From: Pseudonocardia kunmingensis
GTDB taxonomy: Bacteria > Actinomycetota > Actinomycetes > Mycobacteriales > Pseudonocardiaceae
Direction of reading: 5' to 3'
Length of the DNA: 64,000 nucleotides
NCBI RefSeq assembly: GCF_006716445.1
Contig: NZ_VFPA01000002.1
Coordinates: 434,001-498,000, forward strand
The notes under the pieces were generated by a model. That model saw nothing but the letters and a program-made list of their open reading frames with translations, did not search any database and had not been told where the DNA came from. Below, piece after piece: positions 17,768 to 26,783 of this stretch. Each line of letters opens with the position of its first letter. The first letter of the stretch is position 1. Made by a program: the position numbers and the translations under genes.

Positions 17768-17788
17768 CTAGATGTCATCTGCATCTAG
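17768..17788. promoter_or_regulatory. Perfect operator-like repeat CTAGATG-N7-CATCTAG before the hydrogenase genes
   Basis: Seven-base arms (17768-17774 and 17782-17788) are exact reverse complements around 7 nt. It lies in the intergenic region between the hydrogenase structural genes (start 17750, leftward) and the divergent membrane-protein/hyp operon, so it could control both. Confidence 0.8.
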
Positions 17789-17942
17789 CGGTAGGCCGCA
17801 CGCTACTACTCAAGACCATCTTGCGGAACCAGAGGCTGTGACGCAGCACACGGTACCGTCTTCACGCCTCGTCAAGGCCGGTGTATGGTCAACACACCTA
17901 GTCAAGATCCACTCTGTCGAGACGGCGAACGGGGGGCCGACG

Positions 17943-18206
17943 ATGGTCCTGGCGTCATCCCATCTCACCGGCTGGTACATCGGATACGGGCTGGCCATCG
18001 TCGTGGTTCTGCTGGTCGCCGTCCTGGTGCTGGCGATCACCGCAACCGCCGGGCGCATCGCCGACGTCGCCGACGACATCACCTCGACGCTGCACGTGGC
18101 CCGGGAGCGCACCGAGGTCCTCTGGCAGGTGGCCACGACGAACCGCGTTGCCGGGAACATCCTGGACACCGCCACGGCGGCCCGGAAGGCGTTGGAGGGA
18201 TCATGA
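17943..18206 (+). CDS. Small single-helix membrane protein (type C)
   Basis: 87 residues from ATG 17943. One transmembrane helix (IGYGLAIVVVLLVAVLVLAI) is followed by a soluble helical tail (RIADVADDITSTLHVARERTEVL). It overlaps the next gene by 4 bp and starts an operon that runs through two more such proteins into hypC-hypD-hypE. Its pairing with hydrogenase genes suggests a role at the membrane. No family is recognised. Confidence 0.7.
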   Translation: MVLASSHLTGWYIGYGLAIVVVLLVAVLVLAITATAGRIADVADDITSTLHVARERTEVLWQVATTNRVAGNILDTATAARKALEGS

Positions 18207-18538
18207 CGCAGCTCGTAGCCCAGGCGGAGAGCGCCTCAGCACTGCCCGACGACGTGCTGTTCCTGTGGTGGCTCGCGCTCGGCATCGCCCTGTTCGTGGT
18301 GGTGCCGGTCGTGGTCTTCCTGCTGCACCGGCTGCTTCGCACCGTGGGCCGGGTCGAGCGGTCGGTGATCGACCTCTGGAACACCGCGACCACGGTTGCC
18401 CGCAACACCGCGACGACCTGGCAGCTCGGCGGCACCGGCGACGCGCTCGAAGCTCTCAAGGCCGAGGCGCTGCGACACGATGCGCTGCTCGACGCCGCCG
18501 GCCAGTCCGCTCCGCAGCCGACCGGAGGCCGCCCGTGA
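18203..18538 (+). CDS. Small single-helix membrane protein (type A paralogue)
   Basis: 111 residues from ATG 18203. A single helix (LALGIALFVVVPVVVFLLHR) is followed by RTVGRVERSVIDLWNTAT and a helical tail. It is paralogous to the product at 9850. It overlaps neighbours by 4 bp at both ends, so it is made together with them. The function is unknown; anchoring or organising the hydrogenase at the membrane is inference. Confidence 0.7.
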   Translation: MTQLVAQAESASALPDDVLFLWWLALGIALFVVVPVVVFLLHRLLRTVGRVERSVIDLWNTATTVARNTATTWQLGGTGDALEALKAEALRHDALLDAAGQSAPQPTGGRP

Positions 18539-18801
18539 CCACGCTGCTGATCGTCCTCACCATCATCGAGGCAGCGGTCGTGGTCGCGGTGCTGGCGACC
18601 TACCTCATCCTCCTGCACCGCAGGCTCGCCGTGATCTGCACCTACCTCGGAAAGATCACGTTCGGAATCCGGGCGGTGGAGAGCCAGACCGCACCCATCG
18701 GCCCCTCGGTCCTGCGGATCAACAAGACCCTGCGAGAGATCAACGGCGCCTTGCCGTCGATCGCGGCCAAGGCCGAGCGCCTCGCCGGGGTGAACGGCTG
18801 A
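18535..18801 (+). CDS. Small single-helix membrane protein (type B paralogue)
   Basis: 88 residues from GTG 18535. N-terminal helix LLIVLTIIEAAVVVAVLATY, then a tail with TFGIRAVESQTAPIGPSVLRIN. It is paralogous to the product at 10125 and keeps the same A-then-B order. It ends one base before the hypC start. It is the third of three consecutive small membrane-protein genes. Confidence 0.7.
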   Translation: MTTLLIVLTIIEAAVVVAVLATYLILLHRRLAVICTYLGKITFGIRAVESQTAPIGPSVLRINKTLREINGALPSIAAKAERLAGVNG

Positions 18802-18802
18802 C

Positions 18803-19075
18803 ATGTGCCTCGGAGTACCGGGCCGGATCGTCAAGATCACGAGTGCCGAGCACCAGCTGGCCGTCGTCGACGTTGAAGGGGTGCGGCGGAAAGTCAACGT
18901 CGGACTGATCGTCGACGAGGGCGTCACCGCCGGCGACTGGGTGCTCATCCACGTCGGCTTCGCGCTGTCGAAGATTGACGAGGAGGAGGCCCAGGCGACG
19001 CTCGCGTTCCTCGCGGGCATGGGCGATCCCTACACCGAAGAGCTGGAAGCCCTGTTCGAGAGCCGGATCGAGTGA
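18803..19075 (+). CDS. hypC: Hydrogenase assembly chaperone HypC
   Basis: 90 residues starting MCLGVPGRIVKI, the invariant HypC N-terminus whose Cys2 holds the iron ligand precursor. A small OB-type barrel follows (VEGVRRKVNVGLIVDEGV, GDWVLIHVGFALSKID). HypC carries Fe(CN)2CO between HypD and the hydrogenase large-subunit precursor. It overlaps hypD by 4 bp. It is one of only three classical Hyp factors in the window. Confidence 0.93.
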   Translation: MCLGVPGRIVKITSAEHQLAVVDVEGVRRKVNVGLIVDEGVTAGDWVLIHVGFALSKIDEEEAQATLAFLAGMGDPYTEELEALFESRIE

Positions 19076-20208
19076 AGTACTCCGACGAGTTCCGCGACCC
19101 TGCCACGGCCCGCGCCTTGGGCGCGCAAATCGCGGCGCTGGCCGAGCCGGGCCGCCGCTACAAGGTCATGGAGGTGTGCGGGGGCCATACCCACACCATC
19201 TACAAGCACGGCCTGGAGGACTTCCTCCCCGAGAACGTCGAGCTCGTGCACGGGCCGGGCTGCCCGGTCTGCGTGATCCCGATGGGGCGGGTGGACGACG
19301 GGATCGCCGTCGCCCAGCAGCCGGGAGTGATCTTCACCTGCTTCGGCGACATGATGCGCATCCCCGGCGGCAACGGCAGCCTGCTCGACGCGAAGGCCCG
19401 CGGCGCGGACGTCCGCGTGGTCTACTCACCGCTCGACGCGCTGCGCATCGCCCGCAACAACCCCGACCGCGAGGTGGTCTTCTTCGCGATCGGCTTCGAG
19501 ACCACTGCCCCGTCCACGGCGATGACGCTGATGCGGGCGCGCGCCGAGGGGCTCACCAACTTCTCGGTGTTCTGCAACCACGTCACGATCGTGCCGCCGG
19601 TGCGGGCGATCCTGGAGTCGCCCGACCTGCGCCTGGACGGATTCCTCGGGCCGGGCCACGTCTCGGTCGTGGTGGGGTGCCGGCCGTTCGAGTTCATCCC
19701 CGCCGAGTGGAACCGCCCGGTCGTCATCACCGGCTTCGAGCCGCTGGACGTGCTCCAGGCGATCTACCAGGTGATGCGCCAGCTCGCCGAGGGCCGCGCC
19801 GAGATCGAGAACCAGTACTCGCGGGTGGTGCCCTACCAGGGGAACCCGGCCGCGCTGCGCGTGATGAGCACCGTCTTCACACTGCGGCCGCAGTTCGAGT
19901 GGCGGGGCCTTGGCTTCATCGCCCGCTCGGCGCTCGCGCTGGCCGACGACTGGGCCGACTTCGACGCGGAGCGCCGGTTCGCCGTGCCCGGCGTGCGCGT
20001 GGCGGACCCCAAGGCATGCCAGTGCGGCGAGGTGCTCAAGGGCGTGCTCAAGCCGTGGGAGTGCAAGGTCTTCGGCACCGCGTGCACGCCGGAGACCCCG
20101 ATCGGCACCTGCATGGTGTCGAGCGAGGGCGCGTGCGCCGCGTACTACAACTTCGGCCGGTTCGCGCGAGAGCGACAGCCGGTGCACGTCGAGATCGGCA
20201 GGCGATGA
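19072..20208 (+). CDS. hypD: Hydrogenase formation protein HypD
   Basis: 378 residues, full length. Conserved segments: YKVMEVCGGHTHTIYKHG, LVHGPGCPVCVIPMG, FTCFGDMMRIPG, FFAIGFETTAPSTA and a C-terminal cysteine-rich part (DPKACQCGEVLKG, CKVFGTACTPETP) that binds a [4Fe-4S] cluster. HypD is the scaffold on which the Fe(CN)2CO unit is built, together with HypC and HypE. GTG 19072 overlaps hypC, and the stop overlaps hypE. Confidence 0.93.
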   Translation: MKYSDEFRDPATARALGAQIAALAEPGRRYKVMEVCGGHTHTIYKHGLEDFLPENVELVHGPGCPVCVIPMGRVDDGIAVAQQPGVIFTCFGDMMRIPGGNGSLLDAKARGADVRVVYSPLDALRIARNNPDREVVFFAIGFETTAPSTAMTLMRARAEGLTNFSVFCNHVTIVPPVRAILESPDLRLDGFLGPGHVSVVVGCRPFEFIPAEWNRPVVITGFEPLDVLQAIYQVMRQLAEGRAEIENQYSRVVPYQGNPAALRVMSTVFTLRPQFEWRGLGFIARSALALADDWADFDAERRFAVPGVRVADPKACQCGEVLKGVLKPWECKVFGTACTPETPIGTCMVSSEGACAAYYNFGRFARERQPVHVEIGRR

Positions 20209-21269
20209 CCCGCAGCGAGGTCCAGGTCCAGCAGGGCATCGAGCGGGCCAGGCGAGCCCGTCCCCGGCTGAAGGACCAGCACATCACCATGGCCCACGGG
20301 GCGGGCGGCAAGGCCACCGCGACCCTGGTCGAGGCGCTGTTCGTCCCGGCGTTCGACAATCACGTGCTGGAGCGGCTGACCGACGCCGCGGTGATGCCCG
20401 GCGGGATCGCGCTGACCACCGACGCCTACGTCGTCAGTCCGCTCCGCTTTCCCGGAGGATCGATCGGCTCGCTGGCGGTGCACGGTACCGTCAACGATCT
20501 CGCGGTCTCCGGGGCCAGGGCGCTCGGGCTGTCCGCCGCCTTCGTGCTCGAGGAGGGGCTGCCGATCGAGGTGCTGCGCGCCGAGGTCGAAGCTGCTGGC
20601 GCCGCCGCCCGGGACGCAGGCGTCGCCATCGTCACTGGGGACACCAAGGTGGTCGAGCGCGGTAAGGCCGACGGCCTGTACATCGTGACCTCCGGGGTCG
20701 GACGGGTCGAGCTACCCGGCCTCGACCCCGCCAGTCTTCGGCCAGGTGACCGCGTGCTCTGCTCCGGATACGTGGGTGACCACGGCACGGCGATCATGCT
20801 CGCCCGAGACGACATGGGCCTCGAGGCCGACGTCGCGTCGGACACCCGGCCGCTGTGGCCGGTGGCCGCCGCCCTCGGTGCCGCCGCCGGGAGTGGTCTC
20901 CGGGTCATGCGTGACGCCACCCGCGGCGGCGTGGCCACCGTGCTCAACGAGCTGGCGATGGCCTCCGACGTCGGAGTGGTGATCGCGGAATCCGCGGTTC
21001 CGGTGCGGCCCGTCGTGCACGGCGCCTGCGAACTGCTCGGGCTCGATCCGCTCTATGTCGCCAACGAGGGTGTGCTGATCGCGGTGATCGCCGCCGACGT
21101 GGCCGACGCCGCGCTCGCCGCGGTGCGCGGCGCACCCGGCGGTGAGGACGCCGAGCTGATCGGCGAGGTGGCGGCCGACCCACCTGGCATGGTGCTGGTC
21201 CGCACCGGCATCGGTGGACACCGCATCCTCGACACGCTCATCGGGGACCCGCTGCCGAGGATCTGCTGA
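20205..21269 (+). CDS. hypE: Hydrogenase expression/formation protein HypE
   Basis: 354 residues from ATG 20205 (ATGA overlap with hypD). The PurM/AIR-synthase fold is seen in ITMAHGAGGKATATLVEALF, GTVNDLAVSGA, VTGDTKVVERG and RDATRGGVATVLNE. The protein ends PRIC, the carboxy-terminal cysteine on which carbamoyl is converted to thiocyanate, the source of the cyanide ligands. HypF, the carbamoyl donor partner, is not in the window. The N-terminal ~25 residues (RSEVQVQQGIERARRAR) are extra. Confidence 0.93.
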   Translation: MTRSEVQVQQGIERARRARPRLKDQHITMAHGAGGKATATLVEALFVPAFDNHVLERLTDAAVMPGGIALTTDAYVVSPLRFPGGSIGSLAVHGTVNDLAVSGARALGLSAAFVLEEGLPIEVLRAEVEAAGAAARDAGVAIVTGDTKVVERGKADGLYIVTSGVGRVELPGLDPASLRPGDRVLCSGYVGDHGTAIMLARDDMGLEADVASDTRPLWPVAAALGAAAGSGLRVMRDATRGGVATVLNELAMASDVGVVIAESAVPVRPVVHGACELLGLDPLYVANEGVLIAVIAADVADAALAAVRGAPGGEDAELIGEVAADPPGMVLVRTGIGGHRILDTLIGDPLPRIC

Positions 21270-21311
21270 CCGAGGCTGCGAGGCCACCATCCAACGCCAG
21301 CGAGGAGGGGC

Positions 21312-22286
21312 GTGACGAATCTGGTTGCGGTCGCGACCCGGCTGGCCGCGCGGCTGGCCGACGGCGCGACGCTGCTCGTGCACGGGCCGGGGGACCTGGC
21401 GCCCGACGCGCATCACGTCGTGGTCGAGTTCCTGCATCCCGTGATCGTCGGCAAGGCCGCCTACCCGGCGCTGTGCGTGACGGCGCCTCGTGACGTCGAG
21501 CTGCTCGGCCGAGCGGGCGACGTTGCGCTTGCGCTGGGGCCATCGCCGGAGTTCCTCGACGCCGCCCGCCAGTCCGGTCTGGAGGCCTTCGAGCTCGAGG
21601 CGGACGGCCACGGCTTCGTCACGAGCTACCACCTGCTGTGGGAGATCACGCAGCTGATCCTCGAATCGGCCGACCGCCGGACCGACGCCGACCTGGCCTT
21701 CCTCTACGGCGGCGCCGATACGGACCGGCTCCGTGCCGACGCGGAACGCTCGCTGGCGACGAAGCGGGCCGAGAGCACCGCGCTCTGCGCAGCGGTGCTG
21801 GCCCGGTGCGGCGCCGAACTGGACCGGTGCGCGGCCGAGATCGGCCAGCGGGTCACCGCAGGCGGGCGCGTCCTGACGTTTGGCAACGGTGGGAGCTCGA
21901 CGGATGCCGCCGCGCTCGCGTTGACGCTGCGCGGCAGCGGTGTCGCGGCCGTTTGCCTGGCGGACGAGACGGCCGTCGTGACCGCGCTGGCCAACGACGT
22001 CGGCGTCGAGCACGTGTTCGCCCGGCAGATCGCCGCGCTGGCCGGGCCGGGCGACGTCGCCGTCGGCCTGTCCACCAGCGGCGGATCGGCCAACGTGCTC
22101 GCCGCTTTCGACCGGGCCCGGCACGACGGCCTACTGAGCATCGGCTTCGCCGGATACGACGGCGGCGCCATGGCGACGGTCGGGACGATCGACCACTTGT
22201 TCGTCGTCGATTCGGACAGCGTGCACCGCATCCAGGAGGCGCAGGCCGCCCTGTACCTCGCCCTCGCGGACCGGATCGGGCACTGA
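21312..22286 (+). CDS. SIS-domain protein, GmhA (phosphoheptose isomerase)-like with N-terminal extension
   Basis: 324 residues from GTG 21312 with a GAGGAGGGG upstream. The C-terminal half is a SIS domain like GmhA: RVLTFGNGGSSTDAAALA, then VAVGLSTSGGSANVLAAF and LSIGFAGYDGG. The N-terminal ~150 residues are additional and unassigned. GmhA isomerises sedoheptulose 7-phosphate in lipopolysaccharide synthesis, which has no place here. GmhA-like genes recur beside hypE in actinobacterial hydrogenase clusters with no settled role. It is the last gene of the hyp operon. Confidence 0.8.
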   Translation: MTNLVAVATRLAARLADGATLLVHGPGDLAPDAHHVVVEFLHPVIVGKAAYPALCVTAPRDVELLGRAGDVALALGPSPEFLDAARQSGLEAFELEADGHGFVTSYHLLWEITQLILESADRRTDADLAFLYGGADTDRLRADAERSLATKRAESTALCAAVLARCGAELDRCAAEIGQRVTAGGRVLTFGNGGSSTDAAALALTLRGSGVAAVCLADETAVVTALANDVGVEHVFARQIAALAGPGDVAVGLSTSGGSANVLAAFDRARHDGLLSIGFAGYDGGAMATVGTIDHLFVVDSDSVHRIQEAQAALYLALADRIGH

Positions 22287-22343
22287 GCAGCGAGCCCGGT
22301 TCTCGCCCGCCTGCTCGCTCGCCTGCTCGGCCGCCGGCCGATC

Positions 22344-23252
22344 TCAGCGTCGCCGCGCTCGCGGGTCCAGGGCGTCGCGGAGGCCGTCGCCCAGGAGGTT
22401 GAAGCCGAGGACGAGCAGGAAGATCGCGAGCCCCGGGTAGAGCATCAGGTACGGCGCCCGGTCGAGATAGTTGCGGCCCTCGGACAGCATCGCGCCCCAT
22501 TCGGCGGCGGGCGGCTCGACGCCGAGGCCGAGGAACGACAACCCCGAGATGGCGAGCAGCATGACCCCGATGTCGAGCGTAGTGAGCACGACGATGGGCG
22601 CCACGATGTTCGGCAGAAGGTGCCGGGTGAGCAGGCCCAGGTCTGACGCACCCGCGGCGCGTGCCGCCTCGACGTACGGTTTCTCGCGTTCGGCCAGTAC
22701 CGCGCTCCTGACGACCCGGGCGTAGCTGGCCCAGGCCACGGCGACGACGGCGACCATCAGGTTGCCCAGGCCGGGCCCCAGCACGCCGGTGATGGCCAGC
22801 GCCAGGAGGAACAACGGGAAGGCCAGCACGATGTCGACGACCCGGCTCAGCACCGTGTCGAGCAGGCCGCCGTAGAACGCCGTGACCATCCCGACGACCA
22901 GGCCGATGAGCGCTGTCGACAGCCCGGCCGCGACCGCGGTCCCGATCAACAGACGGGCCCCGAACAGGAGCCGCGACAGGAGGTCCCGGCCCAGGTTGTC
23001 GGTCCCCAGCGGGTACGTGGCCGAGGGCGGCGCGAACTTCCGGGCGACGTCGACGGCGTCCGGATCATGCGGTGCCAGAACGCCGGCCAGCGCGGCGGCG
23101 CCCACCAGCGAGACGATGAGCACCAGGCCGAGGACGGCGGTGCGGTCCCGCACCATCGCCCGCCCGACGGCCCACCCCGATCCGACGAGAGTCGGAAGGG
23201 GTTCCGCCGACGCCGCGCCGGCGGGGTCGGTCCGCATCTGCGGGATCGTCAT
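22344..23252 (-). CDS. Dpp/Nik-type ABC transporter permease C (system 1)
   Basis: 302 residues from ATG 23252. Features: hydrophobic N-terminal helix (VLGLVLIVSLVGAAALAGVL), the LGTDNLGRDLLSRLLFGAR segment of DppC-type permeases, and the EAA-type loop (EAARAAGASDLGLLTRHLLPN) that contacts the ATPase. With DppB it forms the membrane channel for peptide, nickel or similar solutes. The gene overlaps dppB by 4 bp. Although this gene is intact, its ATPase and binding-protein partners at 24.2-27.8 kb are broken. Confidence 0.85.
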   Translation of the reverse strand: MTIPQMRTDPAGAASAEPLPTLVGSGWAVGRAMVRDRTAVLGLVLIVSLVGAAALAGVLAPHDPDAVDVARKFAPPSATYPLGTDNLGRDLLSRLLFGARLLIGTAVAAGLSTALIGLVVGMVTAFYGGLLDTVLSRVVDIVLAFPLFLLALAITGVLGPGLGNLMVAVVAVAWASYARVVRSAVLAEREKPYVEAARAAGASDLGLLTRHLLPNIVAPIVVLTTLDIGVMLLAISGLSFLGLGVEPPAAEWGAMLSEGRNYLDRAPYLMLYPGLAIFLLVLGFNLLGDGLRDALDPRARRR

Positions 23253-24193
23253 GGCGCGCCCCTCCCGACGGAGACGCGGGGATCCAGGGCTGCGTAGGTC
23301 AGGTCGACGACCAGGTTGATCACCGCGAAGGCCACTCCGGCGTACAGGATGGTGCCCTGAATCGTCGGGTGGTCCCGCTCCAGGATCGCGTCGACGAGGA
23401 GCTTGCCCACGCCGGGCCATACGAAGATCGTCTCGACCACCGCGGCGCCGGCGAACAACCCGGCCACGCTGGTGCTGAAGGCGGTGACGAGCGGGATCAT
23501 GGCGTTGCGCAGGGCGTGGTTGCCGACGACGCGCAACTCGCGAAGCCCCTTGGCCCGGGCGGCGAGGACATGATCACTGCCCATCACCTCCAACACGGCC
23601 GATCGTGTGAAGCGGGTCAGCGTGGCAGCCGGGATCATCGCCAGGGTCAGGACCGGCAGCATGTAGCCGGCCGGGCTGCCCCTCCCGGCCACCGGCACCA
23701 GGTGGAGCTGCACCGCGAAGACGGAGATGAGCACGAGAGCCAGCCAGAAGCTCGGTATCGACGCGCCGACGAGCGAGACCACCCGCACGACCTGGTCGAC
23801 GACACGGTTGCGGCGCACCGCGCACAGGACGCCGGCCGGTACGGCGACCAGCAGCGCCAGGACGGCCGCGGGAATCGCGAGTTGGACGGTGAACCCGATC
23901 CGCCGGAACAACTCGTCGGTCACGGGCCGCCGGGTGGAGTAGGAGACGCCGAGGTCACCCGTGACCGCCCCGCCCACGAAGTCGGCGAACCGGACGGCCA
24001 CCGGGCGGTCCAACCCGAGCTCGGACCGCACCTGGACCAGCTCCTGCTCGGCGGGCGGGCGCCCGTTGAGGCGCGTGTAGTAGCTGTAGGCCGGGTCCCC
24101 AGGTGTCAGATTGGCCAGGAGGAACGTCAGCAGGGCGATGCCGAACAGGGTGGGGACCAGGAGCAGCACCCTGCTGACGACGTAGCGGCGCAT
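23249..24193 (-). CDS. Dpp/Nik-type ABC transporter permease B (system 1)
   Basis: 314 residues from ATG 24193, which shares a base with the stop of the binding-protein gene (TGATG). The N-terminus MRRYVVSRVLLLVPTLFGIA and LTPGDPAYSYYT are typical of DppB/NikB, as are the EAA loop (AARAKGLRELRVVGNHALRN) and six predicted membrane segments ending ALDPRVSVG. It pairs with the permease C encoded next. It is intact despite decay of its partners. Confidence 0.85.
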   Translation of the reverse strand: MRRYVVSRVLLLVPTLFGIALLTFLLANLTPGDPAYSYYTRLNGRPPAEQELVQVRSELGLDRPVAVRFADFVGGAVTGDLGVSYSTRRPVTDELFRRIGFTVQLAIPAAVLALLVAVPAGVLCAVRRNRVVDQVVRVVSLVGASIPSFWLALVLISVFAVQLHLVPVAGRGSPAGYMLPVLTLAMIPAATLTRFTRSAVLEVMGSDHVLAARAKGLRELRVVGNHALRNAMIPLVTAFSTSVAGLFAGAAVVETIFVWPGVGKLLVDAILERDHPTIQGTILYAGVAFAVINLVVDLTYAALDPRVSVGRGAP

Positions 24194-25783
24194 CAGGCGG
24201 TCAGGCCCACGCTCTCCCATCGGACGTTGAGGAACGAGGAGTTCGGGACCAGCCCGACCACCTTCGCCGACGTCCCGTAGGTGCGGAACACCCCGGCGAT
24301 CGGCAGGATCACGGCCTGGACGTCGATGGCCTCGTGCATCGCGTCGGCCACCTGCTGCTGCACGGTGGCCGAGTCCGGCTCGGTGAGGCTCGGGGCGAGG
24401 ATCTCGTCGAACCTCAGGCCAGGGGCGAACAGCGACTGGTAGGGCGCGGAGTTGCCGCCCGTCGCGGCCCCGGTGAAGAAGAGCAGAGTCGGGAGGAACC
24501 CGACGTTGGCGTCGTTCTGGTTGCCCTGCTCGAGGTACAGGTCTCCGCCGCCGCTGGTGATCAGGGCCTGGTAGGAGCTGCTGTCCGGGCGTTCCACCAC
24601 CTCGACGTCGATCCCGATCGTCTTGAGCTGTGCCTGGAGGAAGGTCGGGATGGGCCGCAGGGCTTCGGCGGAGGGGAACCCGGACACCAGGGTCAGCTTC
24701 AGCTTGCGGCCGGCCTTCCTCCCGGATGCCGTCCGCCCCGCGGGTCCAACCGGCCGCGTCGAGGAGGGACTCGGACCTGGCCGGGTCGTAGCCGAACCCG
24801 GTGACGGTCGAGGCGGCCGAGCCGAGCGAGTCCGGGGGAATCAGCGTCTGGTCCGTGGTCGCCTGCCCGTCGAGCACGCCGTCCACCAGTTGCTTGCGGT
24901 CGATCGCGGAGGCGACGGCCTGCCGGACGTCGATGTCCTGCAGGAGGTCTCGGCCGGCCTTGCCATGGATGTTGAGGTAGAGGGCGTCGTAGGCACCCAC
25001 CGGGCTGGAGAGCACGGTGAAGCCCCTGGACCGCAGGCCGTTCACGTCGGGTCCGGGGATCTGATAGGCGACGTCGATGTCACCGGCCTCGAGGGCAAGC
25101 CTGCGCGCGTTGCTGTCCGGGTAGAACAGGAAGCTGATCTGCGCGACCTTGGCCTTCTCGCCCCAGTAGTCGTCGTTGCGGGCCACGACGATGCGCTCCT
25201 TCGGCGTACTCGAGGAACGTGAACGGTCCGGTACCCATCGGTTTCACGCCGGCGATGGAACCCGGCGCGTAGACGACGTTCGACGGGTGCCCGATCTGCT
25301 CGGGCACGCGCAGGTTGGGCACCGTGGGGGTGAAGTCGATGGTGTACTCGTCCACGACCACCGCGGAATCCGGGCCCGCCTTGATGGTGCTGCCGTTCTT
25401 GCGCTGCGCGACCCGGTCGAAGAGCCCGGCCTTCACGGCCTGGGCGTTGAACGGTTGCCCGTCGTGGAACCGCACCCCGTGGCGGAGGAAAAATCTCCAG
25501 GTGTTCGGCGCCCGGAACTCCCACCGCTCGGCCAGCAGCGGCTTGAGCTCGTAGTTCGGAGCGATGAGGATGAGCGTTTCGAGAATGTTCGCGATGGTCG
25601 GAGAAGCACCGAGACTCGCATCGGGCCCTCGAGCACGTACTGGTCGTCGGTGACACCGACCCTGAGCTGCCCCGCCGTGTCGATCGGTCCCACCGCTGGC
25701 GGGTCACCCGTGCCCTGGCTGGCACAGGCTGCGGCCAGTATGAGTGCAAGGACGATCACGACGAAACTGCGGAACTCGCGCAA
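24193..25783 (-). pseudogene. Dpp/Nik-type solute-binding protein (system 1), multiply frameshifted
   Basis: A lipoprotein-like N-terminus (FVVIVLALILAAACASQG) opens the gene, but the SBP_bac_5 domain is spread over at least four frames: MRFHDGQPFNAQAVKAGLFD near 25.4 kb, NDDYWGEKAKVAQISFLFYP and LYLNIHGKAGRDLLQDIDVR near 25 kb, and LKTIGIDVEVVERPDSSSYQ to the true stop at 24193. At least three indels separate them. Either the gene is dead or this stretch of sequence is error-prone; the intact permease genes next to it argue for real decay. Confidence 0.8.
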
Positions 25784-25798
25784 CGCTGGCTCCTTCTG

Positions 25799-26783
25799 TC
25801 AGAGGATTGTGTGAACATCGATCGCCGCGAAATCGGCAGCGAAATGGCATGCCACCGGATGCCCCTGGCCGCGGTCGACCAGTGCGGGTTCCTCCTGCGC
25901 GCAGAGCGGCTGCCCCCGCGGGCACCGGGTGCGGAAGCGGCAACCCGACGGGGGAGCCAGCGCGTTCGCCGGCTCGCCCGTCAGCACGATGCGGCGCCGC
26001 CTGCGCTCCACGTCCGGATCGGGCACCGGCGCGGCCGAGAGGAGCGCATGTGTGTGCGCGGATGGGCCGGATGCTGGTAGATGTCCTCGACGGTGCCGAT
26101 CTCCACGATCTTGCCGAGGTACATCACGGCCACCCGGTCGCAGACGTGGCTCACGACGGCGAGATCGTGGGAGATGAACAGGTAGGCCACGCCCAGCTCG
26201 GCTCGGAGATCGTCGAGCAGGTTCAGCACGCCAGCCTGGATGCTGACATCCAGTGCCGAGACCGGCTCGTCGAGGATCACGACCGCCGGGTCCGGCGCCA
26301 GGGCCCGGGCGAGACCGATGCGCTGCCGCTGTCCGCTCGAGAACTCGTGGGGGTAGCGGCGGGCGTGCTCATGCCTCAGCCCCACACGTTCGAGCAGCTC
26401 GCCGACCCTCCGGTCCGCGTCCTGACCGGAGGTTCCGCGCAACCGGAGCGTCTCGCAGATGGTCGCGTGCACCGTCATCCGGGATCCAACGAGCCGTAGG
26501 GATCCTGGAAGACGATCTGGAGGTCGCACCGAAGGCGGCGCATCGACCGCGGTCGCAGGGCGAGCACGTTCTCGCCGCGCAACAGCACCTCGCCGCTGGT
26601 GGGCTCGACGAGTCGCAGCAGGCACCTGGCGGTCGTGGACTTCCCGCACCCCGACTCGCCGACCAGACCCAGCGTCTGTCCTGCGTCCAGTGTGAAGGAG
26701 ACACCGGACACCGCTTGGACGCGCCGACCTCGTCGCCCCGGGTACTCCTTCACCAGGTCGCGCACCGTCAGCAGCGCAGTCAT
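25799..26783 (-). pseudogene. Dpp/Nik-type ABC ATPase F (system 1), frameshifted
   Basis: ATG 26783 overlaps the stop of the companion ATPase. The N-terminus has Walker A ([19 protein letters not shown]) and the Q-loop ([11 protein letters not shown]). The signature and Walker B ([31 protein letters not shown]) are in a second frame, and the C-terminal oligopeptide domain ([17 protein letters not shown]) is in a third. Breaks lie near 26.48 and 26.05 kb. As read it cannot give a working ATPase. Confidence 0.8.

Noticed and set aside
17879..17897. GGTGT-N9-ACACC repeat as a second operator before the membrane-protein/hyp operon
   Set aside because: Only one copy was found and the arms are short; it may be chance.
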